Assembly: GCA_963573315.1 (NCBI GenBank) | Contig: OY752140.1 | Coordinates: forward strand, 3,224,001-3,288,000 | DNA: 64,000 bases | Direction of reading: 5' to 3' | Source: Entomortierella parvispora | Taxonomy: Eukaryota; Mortierellomycota; Mortierellomycetes; Mortierellales; Mortierellaceae | Shown: piece by piece, positions 22,350 to 34,697 of the stretch | Layout of the letters: every line of letters begins with the position of its first letter | Position numbering within the stretch: position 1 is the first letter of the stretch | Notes under the pieces: model-generated | Seen by the model: the letters and a program-made list of their open reading frames with translations, nothing else | Database searches by the model: none | What the model was told of the DNA's origin: nothing | Program-made: the position numbers and the translations under genes

Positions 22350-24617
22350 TCACCCACGGTGATGCTGCTGCTGGTGTTGCTGGTGCTGGTGCTGGGGGAG
22401 AGCGCCGCGCTGGTGGTGATGATGCTGATGCTGTTGTTGCGGCTGCTGCTGCTGCTGCTGCTGATGTTGCAGCTGTTGTTGTTGCAGTTGCTGCATCTGC
22501 CGAAGCGTCATCTTGCCCTGGTCGCGACCCATGGTGGCTGCTCCAGACGAATGATAATTGCTGGAAGGGTTCAATCCCAAACCCACATTCCCCTGTTGCT
22601 GCTGTGCCGCTTGTACCGAGTGATGGCCATTGAGATGCTGCAAGGATCGATGGTGTTGCAATGTGGCCGGTCTCTCTGGAGCTTGATCTTGATTTGATCC
22701 GGCCTGCTGCTGCTGGCGTCCTTGGTTCTGTGCTTGTTGTTGCAACTGCAGCGGTGACTTTCCACATTGTGCTAGACACCGAAGAATGCTCTCTACAGCG
22801 GGGTCCATGGTCATCCGAACGCACTTGTACTCCTTGTTGATCCTCTCCATTTCCTTTTGCATGCGTCCACGTCTTGCCATCTCATCCTCGTCTACATCCT
22901 GAAGGTTTTCGCGCTGGAGCCACAGTTTTTGCTGTGTTCTGGAGAGCGCACCTGCCTTGGATCCATTACCGGCTAGATTTGACTGAGCCACAGCAGCGGC
23001 TGCAATGGCAGACGCTGTAGAGGTCGAGCTAAGTGGCGTCGCAGACCAGGGTGTTGCGGAAGGGTGACCGTCTCCTTGCAAATGCTCATCCGTGCTCATG
23101 GTCGTCACAATGGTCGGGGGTATCAAGTTGTTCGCCATCATGGTCGATTTGGGAGCAGACGAGCTGAGAGGCTGAGATGGGGAAACAGGGTAAAATTTGG
23201 ATGTGTAGCCGGCACGTTGCTGAGGAGAGGTAGAGCTGGACTTGTCACCATTGTTCTTTGGGCTCCGTCGCAGCGAGTTGGGGGATCCATTGACGTGCAG
23301 GTGGTGTTGGTCGTCGGAGGGGTGAGTTAAAGGACCTGCAGATAAACCGCCTGCCGCCTGATTCAGAAATTTGGAGACCAACTCTACCGCAGGCGAAGGT
23401 TGTAACGTTGGTGAGGCCATTCTCAGGCTGAGCCGAGAGTTCTCCAGGTTACTGGTCGAAGGTGAAGCTTCAACAGAAGTAATACCGCTCGCGGGCTGGA
23501 CGGCCATGACGGTGTGTGTCGTAACTTTGGCAAGGGAGGGCAACGAGGTGGTGGAGGCGCTGGGATCGAGCAACATTGACATCCGCTTGGACTTTGGAGA
23601 GGCCCTGGACAGGGCCCGGTGCCGAGGTTTAGGGGATCCCGAGATACTAACAGGGCTCTTTTGGGATGTAATCGATTCTGCATCCTTGCTTGAGCCATCC
23701 TCCCCAGGGCTACTATTGCTCTTCTCTATGGGATGTCCTTTTCGCTCTGGAGAACGGCTTAGGTCAGAGTCTCTAGAGTCGCTCCTGGAGGGTGCATGCT
23801 GTGTTGGGTTCTGTTTTTGATGCCGCTGTTGCTGCTGGACGGGGTCAGGGACGGCGACATTCAGGCCGTCGTTGTGCTGTCCTGTACCAATGGTTGCCTT
23901 TGTAGGCTCAGCAATTTGAAGGGGCTCCTGTTGTTGCTCAGTTGCATCATTCGCGTGGTCACGCTGCTCGCGAGGCGGCGCGGGGGGCGGCGCGGGGTGG
24001 TGTGGATCCTCCCGTCGGCTGCTGATGTTGTCCAGACCAAGATTTTGCATAGAGCGGGTTAGCGTCGAGTCGATCAGAGTCTTTGCTAAGGAGTCGTCTT
24101 CTCGAGACTGGAGGGTCTGCGGGTTTACAGCTGCCACGCGGCCGTTCACTACCACGACAGATCCCTCCTCTTCTTCATCGTCCTCCTGTTGGTGTTGGAC
24201 GGGCTGAGGGTGAGGATGCGACCCGCGTGAACGCTGAAGGTGACTCACAGCGTGAGAGTCCTCGCCTTCGGTATCTTCGTCCGTGTCGTCGTCTTGTTGT
24301 TGGTGGTGCACACTGCCCTGGGCGACCTCGGCGATCACCTCTTCTTCCTCTGTCTGGTCTTCTCCTCCGAGCTCAAACTGGGCCTTCCTTCTGCGGTGCT
24401 TGGGGGCGTCTTTGGCTGTCTCTGTCGCGGCCATGTCGGCTTCTTGTTCCCGGGAAGGCTTTACGGTTGAATCCCACGTGGACCTGTGATGGAGATGCTG
24501 ATGGCCGCGGCTCTGGAGATGGCGATGATGAGCGTCCTGTGAAGAAGAGTCCAGAGCGACCTGTGTGGTTGCAGAATAGACCTCGTTGGGAGGGTGGCGG
24601 TCAATGATGGTCTCCAT
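22350..24617 (-). CDS. Gln/Ser/His-rich protein, possibly TORC1 subunit TCO89-like
   Basis: Intronless 755-aa ORF, disordered throughout: Ser/Pro/Gln-rich, with a poly-Gln/His C-terminus from about aa 640. The only segment with folded character is near aa 555-625: RTQQKLWLQRENLQDVDEDE, then MQKEMERINKEYKCVRM and DPAVESILRCLAQCGKS. From memory, the RTQQKLWLQR block followed by a helix and a DP-x-x-E-S motif resembles the C-terminal motif of fungal TCO89 (a TORC1 subunit). This is weak and unverified. Candidate phosphorylation sites abound (RSPERKGHP, RASPKSKRMS). Whatever its role, it looks like a regulatory scaffold, not an enzyme. The reading frame is uninterrupted for 2.2 kb, so the gene is real. 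Confidence 0.7.
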   Translation of the reverse strand: METIIDRHPPNEVYSATTQVALDSSSQDAHHRHLQSRGHQHLHHRSTWDSTVKPSREQEADMAATETAKDAPKHRRRKAQFELGGEDQTEEEEVIAEVAQGSVHHQQQDDDTDEDTEGEDSHAVSHLQRSRGSHPHPQPVQHQQEDDEEEEGSVVVVNGRVAAVNPQTLQSREDDSLAKTLIDSTLTRSMQNLGLDNISSRREDPHHPAPPPAPPREQRDHANDATEQQQEPLQIAEPTKATIGTGQHNDGLNVAVPDPVQQQQRHQKQNPTQHAPSRSDSRDSDLSRSPERKGHPIEKSNSSPGEDGSSKDAESITSQKSPVSISGSPKPRHRALSRASPKSKRMSMLLDPSASTTSLPSLAKVTTHTVMAVQPASGITSVEASPSTSNLENSRLSLRMASPTLQPSPAVELVSKFLNQAAGGLSAGPLTHPSDDQHHLHVNGSPNSLRRSPKNNGDKSSSTSPQQRAGYTSKFYPVSPSQPLSSSAPKSTMMANNLIPPTIVTTMSTDEHLQGDGHPSATPWSATPLSSTSTASAIAAAAVAQSNLAGNGSKAGALSRTQQKLWLQRENLQDVDEDEMARRGRMQKEMERINKEYKCVRMTMDPAVESILRCLAQCGKSPLQLQQQAQNQGRQQQQAGSNQDQAPERPATLQHHRSLQHLNGHHSVQAAQQQQGNVGLGLNPSSNYHSSGAATMGRDQGKMTLRQMQQLQQQQLQHQQQQQQQPQQQHQHHHHQRGALPQHQHQQHQQQHHRG

Positions 24618-25181
24618 TGACTCGGAGGGAGGATGTTAAAATAGCAGGTAAATAAATATAACTATGTGCGCGATCGAGGTGCGGGAAGGACACGGAAAGG
24701 ACACGGAAAGCGAAGGGAGAGTGTCAGCAGAGAAAAGAGTGGAGAAAGAGTGGAGAGTGGAGAGTGGGGAGCGGCAAAGGAGGGCGAGGAGAGGAGGAGG
24801 AGGAAGAGCACGGGGAGAGGGTAATGACATCCATGGAATGAGAGGCAAGACACCATGGGGGCAGGACAAGCAAGGTTCCGGGGTCCAAAAGGACACGCTG
24901 GCGGGTGGCTTATCTCTCGCCCTGTGGCCTGTCTGCCTGTCTGCCTGTCTGTCTGTTGGACGCTCGATTTCAAATTCCCTGCTTTTCCTTTTTTTTTTTT
25001 TTGGCAGGGTCCGCCCACCCAGGGGGTTCCTGTCTTTTTGCACCAATGAAGGACAAGTGCAGGCGCCCTTGTCAACTATAGTGTTGTTGTTGTTGTTGTC
25101 GTCTTTTGACGATGGAGTATTATTATTATAGTATTATACATGGATAGTGGTACGGGGCCTTTCTTTCTACAGCAAAGAGTC
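24618..25181. other. Intergenic region with tetranucleotide repeat
   Basis: No gene seen. It holds a purine-rich block (24690-24800), a CTGC/CTGT tetranucleotide run (24924-24957), T14 near 24989 and GTT units (25082-25100). It should contain the promoter of the Gln-rich gene and the 3' UTR of MTFP1. Confidence 0.5.
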
Positions 25182-25805
25182 TTATTCGACTTTGACCTTC
25201 TCGCTTGGGTGCAGCGGCAGAGACTTTCCGCCGCCGCCTTCCAGCATCTCGAACACCCGATCAACTGCCGTCTCAATTGGGTGATCAAACATGTATGGCA
25301 ACAATGGCACAACCGCCAAACCAATTGCCGTAGGACCCCATCGTCGCAGAGTAATGTTGGCTGCGTTCTTGAACAGCCTACCCGACTGATGGACGACCAT
25401 ATGGATGGTAATGGCTGGCATCAGGAGCGAAGCAAGGCCTTGAAAGACACCTCGCTTTACCACGGTCATGGCCACCTCTTCCTGGTTCTTGCCTGCCAGC
25501 TTGGCCTTGTATCCCTCGTAGGCGACATCGAATCCAACGTAGGCAAAAGACACTCCGTACATGGCATTGACAAAGCCACGTCCTGCCACTGGTCGAAAAG
25601 CTTCTCCCACATCAGAAGAGTAGGCCAGGTATCGAGATGAAGCTGCGATCAGGGCCTTGTAGCGTCCGAGATAGGCAAGGTAACGGGCTGGGGTCTCGAC
25701 TGTATCGATGTTTCCTTGCTCGAGTTCCTGAGCTCCGCGGTGGACATTATCAGCAACCTTTACTGTGATTTCCGTTGTCGTTGTCGTTGTCGTTGTTGTG
25801 GACAT
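25182..25805 (-). CDS. MTFP1: Mitochondrial fission process protein 1 (MTP18 family)
   Basis: Intronless 207-aa ORF matching the MTP18/MTFP1 family, an inner-mitochondrial-membrane protein that promotes fission in animals. The family signature RYLAYSSDVGEAFRPV is present near aa 60-75. GRGFVNAMYGVSFAYVGFDV, QGLASLLMPAITIHMVVHQS and the terminal segment PLLPYMFDHPIETAVDRVFE follow. Three or so hydrophobic segments agree with the family. The N-terminus is odd: nine Thr in a row, encoded by repeated ACA/ACG units that read as GTT/GTC on the + strand. This stretch is probably unstable and unstructured. Identification is strong; fission function in fungi is inferred from animals. Confidence 0.93.
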   Translation of the reverse strand: MSTTTTTTTTTEITVKVADNVHRGAQELEQGNIDTVETPARYLAYLGRYKALIAASSRYLAYSSDVGEAFRPVAGRGFVNAMYGVSFAYVGFDVAYEGYKAKLAGKNQEEVAMTVVKRGVFQGLASLLMPAITIHMVVHQSGRLFKNAANITLRRWGPTAIGLAVVPLLPYMFDHPIETAVDRVFEMLEGGGGKSLPLHPSEKVKVE

Positions 25806-26355
25806 TGTGAAGGTGGATGTGTTTGATGATAGAGGGCTGGCCGACTGTCAGTAAAACAGTAGTGAACAAAGAAGAAGAGATGAGGAAAGAGGCAAAGGAG
25901 AGCTGGAGGTTGGTGAATGAGTTCACTTCAAGGGACGACCAGTCTTTATAGAGTCCACCATGATCGGGGAGAAAAAGAGAATCTCCTTTTCGAGCAGAAA
26001 CTGTCAATTTTGGGATTTTTGGACTTCTCTATCTATTTTGTTTCTCGGATGTTCGGTGCCGAGGCGGCTGCTGCTCCCTCCGTCATCACTCAGTCAGGTT
26101 TGTTCTTTGGCAACTAACAGCACAGCCAGCCCCCGGAATCTATCAAGACTTGCTTGTCTAGATCTCCATTGTCCTATACCCCTGCATCAGCTCTGCAAAA
26201 GATATGTTTGTGTGACAAGAAACGATCATGGCAAACCAGTTTCGATCCACTGCATTCCAAGCGCAATTGAGAGTGCCCTGGGGTCAAAAGTGCAAAAAGA
26301 TTTGCTCTTGGGGCGCCTCTAGGAGCTGGACCAGAGGCCCCAGATGCAAAAGAAG
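25806..26355. other. Intergenic between MTFP1 and tRNA-Glu
   Basis: No gene recognised. It should hold the MTFP1 promoter. ORFs here are short. Confidence 0.4.
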
Positions 26356-26427
26356 TTCCCAATCCGGGGTTCGAACCCGGGCCGCCTCGGTGAAAGCGAG
26401 GAATCCTGACCACTGGACCAATTAGGA
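26356..26427 (-). tRNA. tRNA-Glu (anticodon UUC)
   Basis: A 72-nt cloverleaf can be folded by eye. The 7-bp acceptor TCCTAAT pairs with ATTGGGA with one G-U. The anticodon arm is CCTCG-CTTTCAC-CGAGG with anticodon TTC. The T arm contains GGTTCGAACCC (B box), and the discriminator is A. No intron and no encoded CCA. It lies 3' of PDA1 on the same strand. Confidence 0.93.
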
Positions 26428-26529
26428 TGAAATCGTACGGTTTCAACTTTTTTATCTCAGCCCCTTTATAAGATAGATTTGGTGCTCGTTATTTCCTCCC
26501 AAAATCACTATTTCCATGCAAAATATCAC

Positions 26530-26585
26530 GTGATAATATCCCTGGGTTGTGTTGCAAAAAAAAAAAAAGTGATAATATCCCTGGG
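26530..26585 (+). mobile_element. Minute poly(A)-ended insertion with 17-bp target-site duplication
   Basis: The 17-mer GTGATAATATCCCTGGG occurs at 26530-26546 and again at 26569-26585. Between the copies are only 22 bases, TTGTGTTGC followed by 13 A. A short insert ending in poly(A) between perfect direct repeats of 10-20 bp is what LINE-type target-primed reverse transcription leaves when the cDNA is extremely 5'-truncated. It lies in the 170 bp between tRNA-Glu and the 3' end of PDA1. Replication slippage is the main alternative. Confidence 0.5.
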
Positions 26586-26597
26586 GGGGGGGGGATT

Positions 26598-28123
26598 TTA
26601 CTCTGGGTTCTGATATCGGTATACCTCGCTCGGTTCGCGCCCACGAAGGAACGGAACCTCGTTACCCTTGACGTAAACATTGGTGGAAAACTCCGAGATG
26701 TCTGGCTCAGCTTCAGCCTGAGCTTCCACTGCTTCCTTGTCCACCTTGACGCGTGCATTTTTGTCCAAGGCCTTGATTTCGTCTTCAGTGAGGACCTTGT
26801 ACTCGAGCAAGGACTCTTTCAATCCAGTGATGGGGTCATTATTGGCCCGAACCCTTTGAATTTCTTCGCGTGTGCGATAGGTGGTTCCTGGGTCTGACAC
26901 GGAGTGACCTCCATAGCGGTATGTCTCGACTTCAAGAATCAGAGGTCCTTTGCCGGAATATGTCCACTCCTTGGCGTACTTTGTTGCCTGATGAACTGCG
27001 AGGACATCCATACCATCCACCTAGGGTTAACAAAGGATCGGGATAATCGCAACAAAACGCGTGAGTATATGGACGAAATGGGAAAAGAGATGACGATTCC
27101 ACATCCACCCCCGTCAATCCGTCAATCCACTTTACCTTGAGTCCAGGAATATAGTCGCCTCGCTTGTAGTAATCAGTATTTGCCGAAGAGCGCTCTACTG
27201 AAGTTCCCATACCATAGCGATTGTTTTCACAAACGAAAACAGCAGGAAGGTCCCAAAGCTTGGCCATGTTGAACGACTCAAAGACCTGGCCCTGATTGGC
27301 GGCGCCATCACCGTAGATCACAAATGTAGTCACTTTCCGGCCCAGATACTTTTGAGCAAAGGCAAGACCGGCTCCTAAGGGCACCTGGGCGCCCACAATA
27401 CCGTTGCCGCCTTGAAATCCGGGTGTAAACATGTGCATGGACCCTCCTTTGCCTTTCGAGATCCCGTTTTTCCGACCGAGAAGTTCTCCGAGGATAGAGA
27501 CCAATGATCCTCCTCGCATGTGGGTGAATCCATGACTACGGTAGGCGGTAATCACTTTGTCGTTTAAAGTCAGGGCAGATTCCATCCCGACGCTAACGGC
27601 CTCCTAATGACCAGACGATAAGAGTGGTAGACACATACCGGCCGATCTTTTTTAGCGCGTATTCTTTTGGGTGCAGGGAATGTCGTGATGACCGATGTCA
27701 TCGTTTGGTAACAAAAGATCTTTTTTTAAAAAAACAGTTACCTGTCCGGTACTCAAGTGGCAGAATCCACGAATCAGCTTTGCCTTGTAGAGGCCATCGG
27801 CGGTCATTTCCATGCGTCTCACCGTCACCATACTTTTGTACATATGGACGAGATCCTCCTTTGAGATCTTTACATCGAGAGACGGGGTGTCGCAGTTGTA
27901 GGCCTTGAACGAATCAGGGTTGAGCTTGATTTGAAGTTGTGGAATGGCGGCAGAGGATGCAAATGATACTACAGCAGACTGTAAGGCCAAGAGCTGTTGT
28001 TAGATATCCTGGATATCCTTATGTCGAGAAGCTGCCGTTGCTGGCAGAGTATTACTAGTATACCTGTTGGATAGCGCGTTTGGCCACTGCTGGCAGCGAG
28101 CACACTCGAAAAACTGAGCCCAT
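26598..28123 (-). CDS. PDA1: Pyruvate dehydrogenase E1 component subunit alpha, mitochondrial
   Basis: Alpha chain of the thiamine-diphosphate-dependent E1 of the pyruvate dehydrogenase complex; it converts pyruvate to acetyl-CoA in the mitochondrial matrix. Predicted 395 aa. Exons 28064-28123, 27742-27978, 27136-27603 and 26598-27020 are all GT-AG and in phase 0. Exon 1 encodes a basic, hydroxylated presequence ([20 protein letters not shown]). Exon 2 ends at [10 protein letters not shown] and exon 3 starts [12 protein letters not shown], the conserved join. The ThDP motif is intact (GDGAANQGQ to [10 protein letters not shown]). The regulatory phosphorylation loop [20 protein letters not shown] retains the Ser targeted by PDH kinase in other species. 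It diverges from CDC42 across 1.15 kb. Confidence 0.96.
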
Positions 28124-29273
28124 GTTGGACGAGGATGAGGTGTAAGAGAGAATGGTGGGTAGGATCGGGGGTTAGAGCGATAAAGAAGAAAAGAAGACAG
28201 TGCACAAGGTGGAAGGACGGAAGGGATCAGAGGAAAGAGGCAAACGTGCCTCGGAAAACCTTTTATCCTCATGTGAGATGCAGTCAGCACTAATCGATGA
28301 CAGTTTGATGTCATGATGAACCCCCCAAAACGCGTAGTTTCATAGTGCAAAAAGCTGTACAACAGATAACGCGAGTGCAGGCCAGGTAGCGCTTCGTTCA
28401 TCGAATTCGATGGTCCGAGAAAGAAGGGAGCCTGCCTGGTTACAGCTTGCAAGACGGAGACAGACAAAAGGCCTATATGTCTTTCTCTCTAACTCTCTAA
28501 CTCTCTCGTTGACTCCTTGCTTGTGGGAATGCTGGATTGTTTGCCTTGCCTTGCCGCCAGCCTCTTTTTTTTTTTTTTTTTTCTTCTCCATTATTGTTTG
28601 ACTGTTGCTCTCGGCTCAGTTCTGGGCCACACCGCCAGCAAACGACAAGAGAAAGAAGAGGAAGAAGAAGAAGAGGAAGAAGAAGAAGAGGAGGGTGAGG
28701 AGAAGAGCTGGAGTCATGGTCGAGAACCGAGAGTGCGCTCACTCCACGCGTGAGGCAGCCCTGGCGGCTCCCTGGTGTGCTCCAGCGACAAGGCGACGGC
28801 TTGTTCGGACTGGCAGGATGCCAAGCTGGTGTGGATATGAGTGTGCATGTGTTGTGTGTGTGTGTCTGTGTCTGTGCCCCGGGGTCTCTGCCCAGTTTCT
28901 GATAATAACGATTCTTTTTTCCCTCGTCTTTTGTTGTGCGCGGAGCGAGAAGAGAGAGTCGATAGTGAGAGTGTGCTGAGTCTGTTGCTTGATTTTGATT
29001 TCCCTCGCACTTCACACTCTCCCCCTCTCTCGCTCGCTCGCTCTCTCCCAGGTCCTCTGCGTGTTTTTGTCCCCTCTCACTGTGTGTATCCTGTGTCCTG
29101 TGTCCTGTGTCCTGTGTCCTGTGTCCTGTGTATCCTGTGCGTGTCCCTTTTCCCCCTCTTTCTCTTTTTTTTTTTTTTTTTTCTTCTCTCTTTCTCCTCA
29201 TCACTCCATCCCTCCATCACTCCATCTCTTCCTCCATCCCTCTTTCTTCCTTCCCGCTCTCCCCTTGATCACC
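28124..29273. promoter_or_regulatory. Divergent PDA1/CDC42 intergenic region
   Basis: Noncoding, 1.15 kb. A GAA-rich block (28640-28710) and a long C/T-rich stretch (29010-29270) flank a heptanucleotide repeat. The pyrimidine tract is the likely CDC42 leader. Long ORFs on the minus strand here are Arg/Lys/Glu-rich artefacts of that composition. Confidence 0.5.
29089..29130 (+). repeat. Heptanucleotide tandem repeat (TCCTGTG)x6
   Basis: Six perfect head-to-tail copies, with a related TATCCTGTG on each side, in the CDC42 leader. Confidence 0.9.
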
Positions 29274-31454
<2,181 letters not shown>

Positions 31455-31846
31455 ACAGGAGCGACTCTGAGACAAAGAAAATGGATCATGGAGAAGAGAG
31501 AGGACAGACATTCAGACAGGGACTACCCCCCCAGTATCTTTTGGCCTCAGGGGATCAAAAAGTCGGATGGACAAACCCTCTTCCCCTTTCAACCTGCCTC
31601 ATTTTCGACAAATTGGACCTTCAAAAACAGGAGAAACAAACATTTTGCAGCAGAGGTGTGGATCCAGCAAGTACAGCAATAATTGAATAAATAGGACCTT
31701 TTTTTTACAAACCCTCCTGTTTACTTCCTGCTCCATATATGAACCGTTGAAGATTGGCCTTTGCGTTCATGAACGGAGGGGATATGATGTTGTTTATTTC
31801 GTGTCAGATCAATTATTGTAGCGGTATCCTCATCCAGAGGGGGAAA
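31455..31846. other. Intergenic between convergent CDC42 and CHZ1
   Basis: 3' UTRs of the two convergent genes; AATAAA at 31686 is a plausible CDC42 poly(A) signal. No gene seen. Confidence 0.5.
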
Positions 31847-32772
31847 TTAATTGCTAGCCTCTTTTTGTTCGGTCTCTTTCTCGGTCTCGTTCTCGTTCTC
31901 TTCTTCTTCCTCATCGTCCTCCTCCTCCTCATCATCCTCGTCTTCGTAAACTACTTCTGGAGGAATAGGGAGATCGTCCTCGTCCTCGTCCTCAAGATCA
32001 TCCTGAGGCACCTTTGTAAAGTCAATCTTGACGCCACGTGTCCGGCGACCCGAGTGAATTATGTTTGAAGTCTCCAAAAAGTCCAAATCTTCATCTATGA
32101 TCGATTGACCAGAGGGAGAGTAGGAGAGTAGTTTTGTTAGGAAAGAAAAAAAAAGGGGGGGGAGGGAAGAAAGTAAAAGTGTTTTAGATGCGGAAAAAAA
32201 GAAAAAAAATTCCTGGTGGTTGAGGAGGGGGGACGGTGGGTTCGTGGTCCAATTGCTCTTCGCGCAATTGCAACGAGTTATCACGCTTGGTTCTACTTTT
32301 TTTTTTCTTGTGTTTTCAAAGAAAGGCACTTACCAAGATCATCCTCTTCTTGTTCACTGTCGTCTTCCGAGTCCTTGGGGTTGGTAGAGGAGGATGCAGA
32401 GGAGCGCTTGGCAGGTTCAGAAGGCAGAGGATCTGAAAGTTCAAGAGAAAAGAAAGGGGATCCAGTTTTTCCTGTTAGGACTATATTTGCGGGATCAATT
32501 GTTTGGAGCGGATCCAGCAAGTGTCGGGAAAAAATAGCCCCACCCACCTTCAGCCTTGCGCTTTCCTGCAACGACAGAGGAATCGGACGTGTCAACAACA
32601 TCGGTAGGACTAATTTGCACCAGAAAAGAAAAAGGCCATACAGTTAGAATGAATGAATGGACGTGAAGAACGAATTTGCAGTCTCGAAGAAAAAAAAAAA
32701 AAAAAAAGGTATGGAGGAGGCATTGTCCAGAAAGAAACATTTTCTCTCTTTCTAAGCTTACAGGTCAGCCAT
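31847..32772 (-). CDS. CHZ1: CHZ1-type histone H2A.Z chaperone
   Basis: Predicted 139-aa acidic nuclear protein. Chz1 delivers H2A.Z-H2B dimers for SWR1-mediated exchange. Exons 32762-32772 (11 nt), 32548-32609, 32334-32432 and 31847-32094 are all GT-AG and in phase. The diagnostic CHZ motif is SNIIHSGRRTRGVKIDFTKV near aa 80-100. Acidic stretches flank it on both sides, and the C-terminus is an almost unbroken Asp/Glu tail. The N-terminal exon carries only three and two-thirds codons. The start is supported by phase and by lack of alternatives, not by homology. It lies in tandem with DCN1, 276 bp away. Confidence 0.85.
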
Positions 32773-33048
32773 GGTAGATACTGAGAATGAGATTCAGAGG
32801 AGAGAGGGGGGGAAGAATGAATGAATGGTGGTGCGTGTGAAAGGGAACGATTAAAAAGTATTTTTTTCGGTTGGACTGAGCGGCGGTGCGGGCGTTGGTC
32901 GAGGGAGGGTCCACACGTGACTGGTTCCACTCCCTTGAAAATGTTTATTATGGAGGTAGGTTGTCATCGATGACAACGATAAAGAGTGGGGGCAATGGAG
33001 ATGGGCTCCAGGAAAGTCGGCGGCGAGATAAAGTCCAGGATTTCATTT

Positions 33049-34697
33049 TTAGTCCTGGTCCAAAGTCGTACGTCCATACTCCACAAAATCGTCAATGAGA
33101 ACGGGCCAAGCACCTAAAATATCGCAAAATAACATTGGCTAGGGTAAGTCAACCTGCAGTAAAAATAATGAGAGCGGTCGTTCATCGCATTATAGACAGC
33201 GCTCGCACCTTCATCATCGTAGTTTGAGAACTGGGCATCCACCTGGTTAACAAAGTCCAAAACCTGTGAAGGACAAACAAAAGTGTAGTTCTAACGGTGA
33301 GTAAAGGATAATGTCGTCATCGTTCTCATATGAAGTACAACCAAACATACCAGGAACCAGGTGTCCTTAGATATGGAGCGACCGTACTTGTTCTGGACAA
33401 AGTCGCACCACATCTCCAATCGGGAAAAGCGATCCTTCAACAACAGTGACCAGAAAGGAATGGCGACATCCAAGGCTGAAAATAAATAATAAATCAAGAA
33501 CACAGAGTGAGCATCCAGCGCGCGAGCCAACTTCACAATTCAAAAGTTCCAGTGATAGTACTTACGCAAACTCTTTTGGTTGTCGCCCAAGCCGAATGTG
33601 AATGAAAAGTGGTAGATCTCCTTGAAGGAGGCATCGTCCAAAAGTTCCTGGCGCATAGCCGTGATCGAGTTCTTCATCTTTTCAAGAGTGTCGCACCTAA
33701 ATGTTCCGAGCAAAAGAAAAACCATAAGTCAACGTCATTTGGACATTTTTTAGCCAGATCAAAGACTCCACGGAAATCATGGGGCTGCTGGCATTAAACA
33801 TACTTGAGCTCGGTCCAACCCTGTACAAAACCTGCACGGGTGAACTCGCACATGTTTTCAGCTTTCAAGTGCCATGCCATGACCAACATGACAACATCCG
33901 TAGGGTCCACGTCGAGAGCCGCGCAGAATTTCTCCATTCCGTCAATCAGAATTTGATCCTGTTCGTCTAAGAATATAAAACAAAACAAAAGCACAATACA
34001 CCAAATCGTCAGCACAGCAGCCGCAGTATCGAGGCCAACGATAACAAAATAGAACCATGCGGAACAATGTGAGGTGCTCCGCTTCCCCAGTCGTTTGCGT
34101 TCCAATGGAATTTGTTTGTGCCTCGTTACCTTTGAAGTCATCAAAGATCTTTTGGATCTGTTTGACGTTCACAGGTGCGCTTGCTTTTGCAGTCGCTTGG
34201 GGCGCAGCGCTCCCTGTGCTTCCGCCACCATAATAGTTGTTTACAGCCACTTGCACATCCCATTTGCAGTCTCTAAGCATGGAGATGGCAGGTCCCTCCC
34301 TAGAATGGAAAAAAAAAGGATGGAGCGAGTTGAGTGCCCAACTCTTATATTTTACTCCCCTTTTGCGATTCTAAAGCCTTTTGAGGGTCGAAAGTAAGCG
34401 TCCTGTTGCATTCATTGTTTCGAAGTAGAACCTACTTGATGTTGGTGATTGAGATCAAGGTTTGGACCTTGGAGCGCTGGTCTTGAGAAAGAGCGTTCTG
34501 TGACGAAGAGAAGCGGAGAAAGAGGACGTAACGGAAACGATAGCAATGACAATGATCAAAAGTAGCCAACAGTACCCAGGAGAGAGGGGAGAGGGGAGTA
34601 TAGAGCAACAAGCGGCGTCAGTAAGCTGTTTGAGCGTCGTCCTGTTCCTGAAGGACTGTGCCGAGAGGTGGCTAGTGCGAAGCATGCGGCGTACCAT
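33049..34697 (-). CDS. DCN1: DCN1-like protein, cullin neddylation co-E3
   Basis: Predicted 257-aa scaffold-type E3 that promotes NEDD8/Rub1 transfer from Ubc12 to cullins. Eight coding exons: 34695-34697 (ATG only), 34436-34497, 34130-34299, 33804-33966, 33566-33696, 33351-33475, 33209-33263 and 33049-33113. All are GT-AG and in phase. A UBA-like N-terminus (AISMLRDCKWDVQVAVNNYY) precedes the PONY/DCUN1 domain. That domain includes KIFDDFKG, DQILIDGMEKFCAALDVDPT, RISKDTWF-like SISKDTWFLVLDFV, and the signature NYDDEGAWPVLIDDFVEY. The start codon appears to form the whole coding part of its exon, followed directly by GTACGC. That start is an inference from phase. The substrate class is represented in this window by CUL4. 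Confidence 0.92.

Noticed and set aside
26174-26446. 90-codon ORF covering the tRNA-Glu
   Set aside because: The peptide VVRIPRFHRGGPGSNPG is the usual by-product of translating a tRNA gene.
29089-29130. Heptanucleotide repeat considered as telomere-like or CRISPR-like
   Set aside because: The unit is not a fungal telomere repeat, there are no unique spacers, and it sits in a gene leader.
28497-29204. 235-codon minus-strand ORF upstream of CDC42
   Set aside because: It translates the GAA block and the heptanucleotide repeat into charged, repetitive sequence and overlaps the CDC42 leader.
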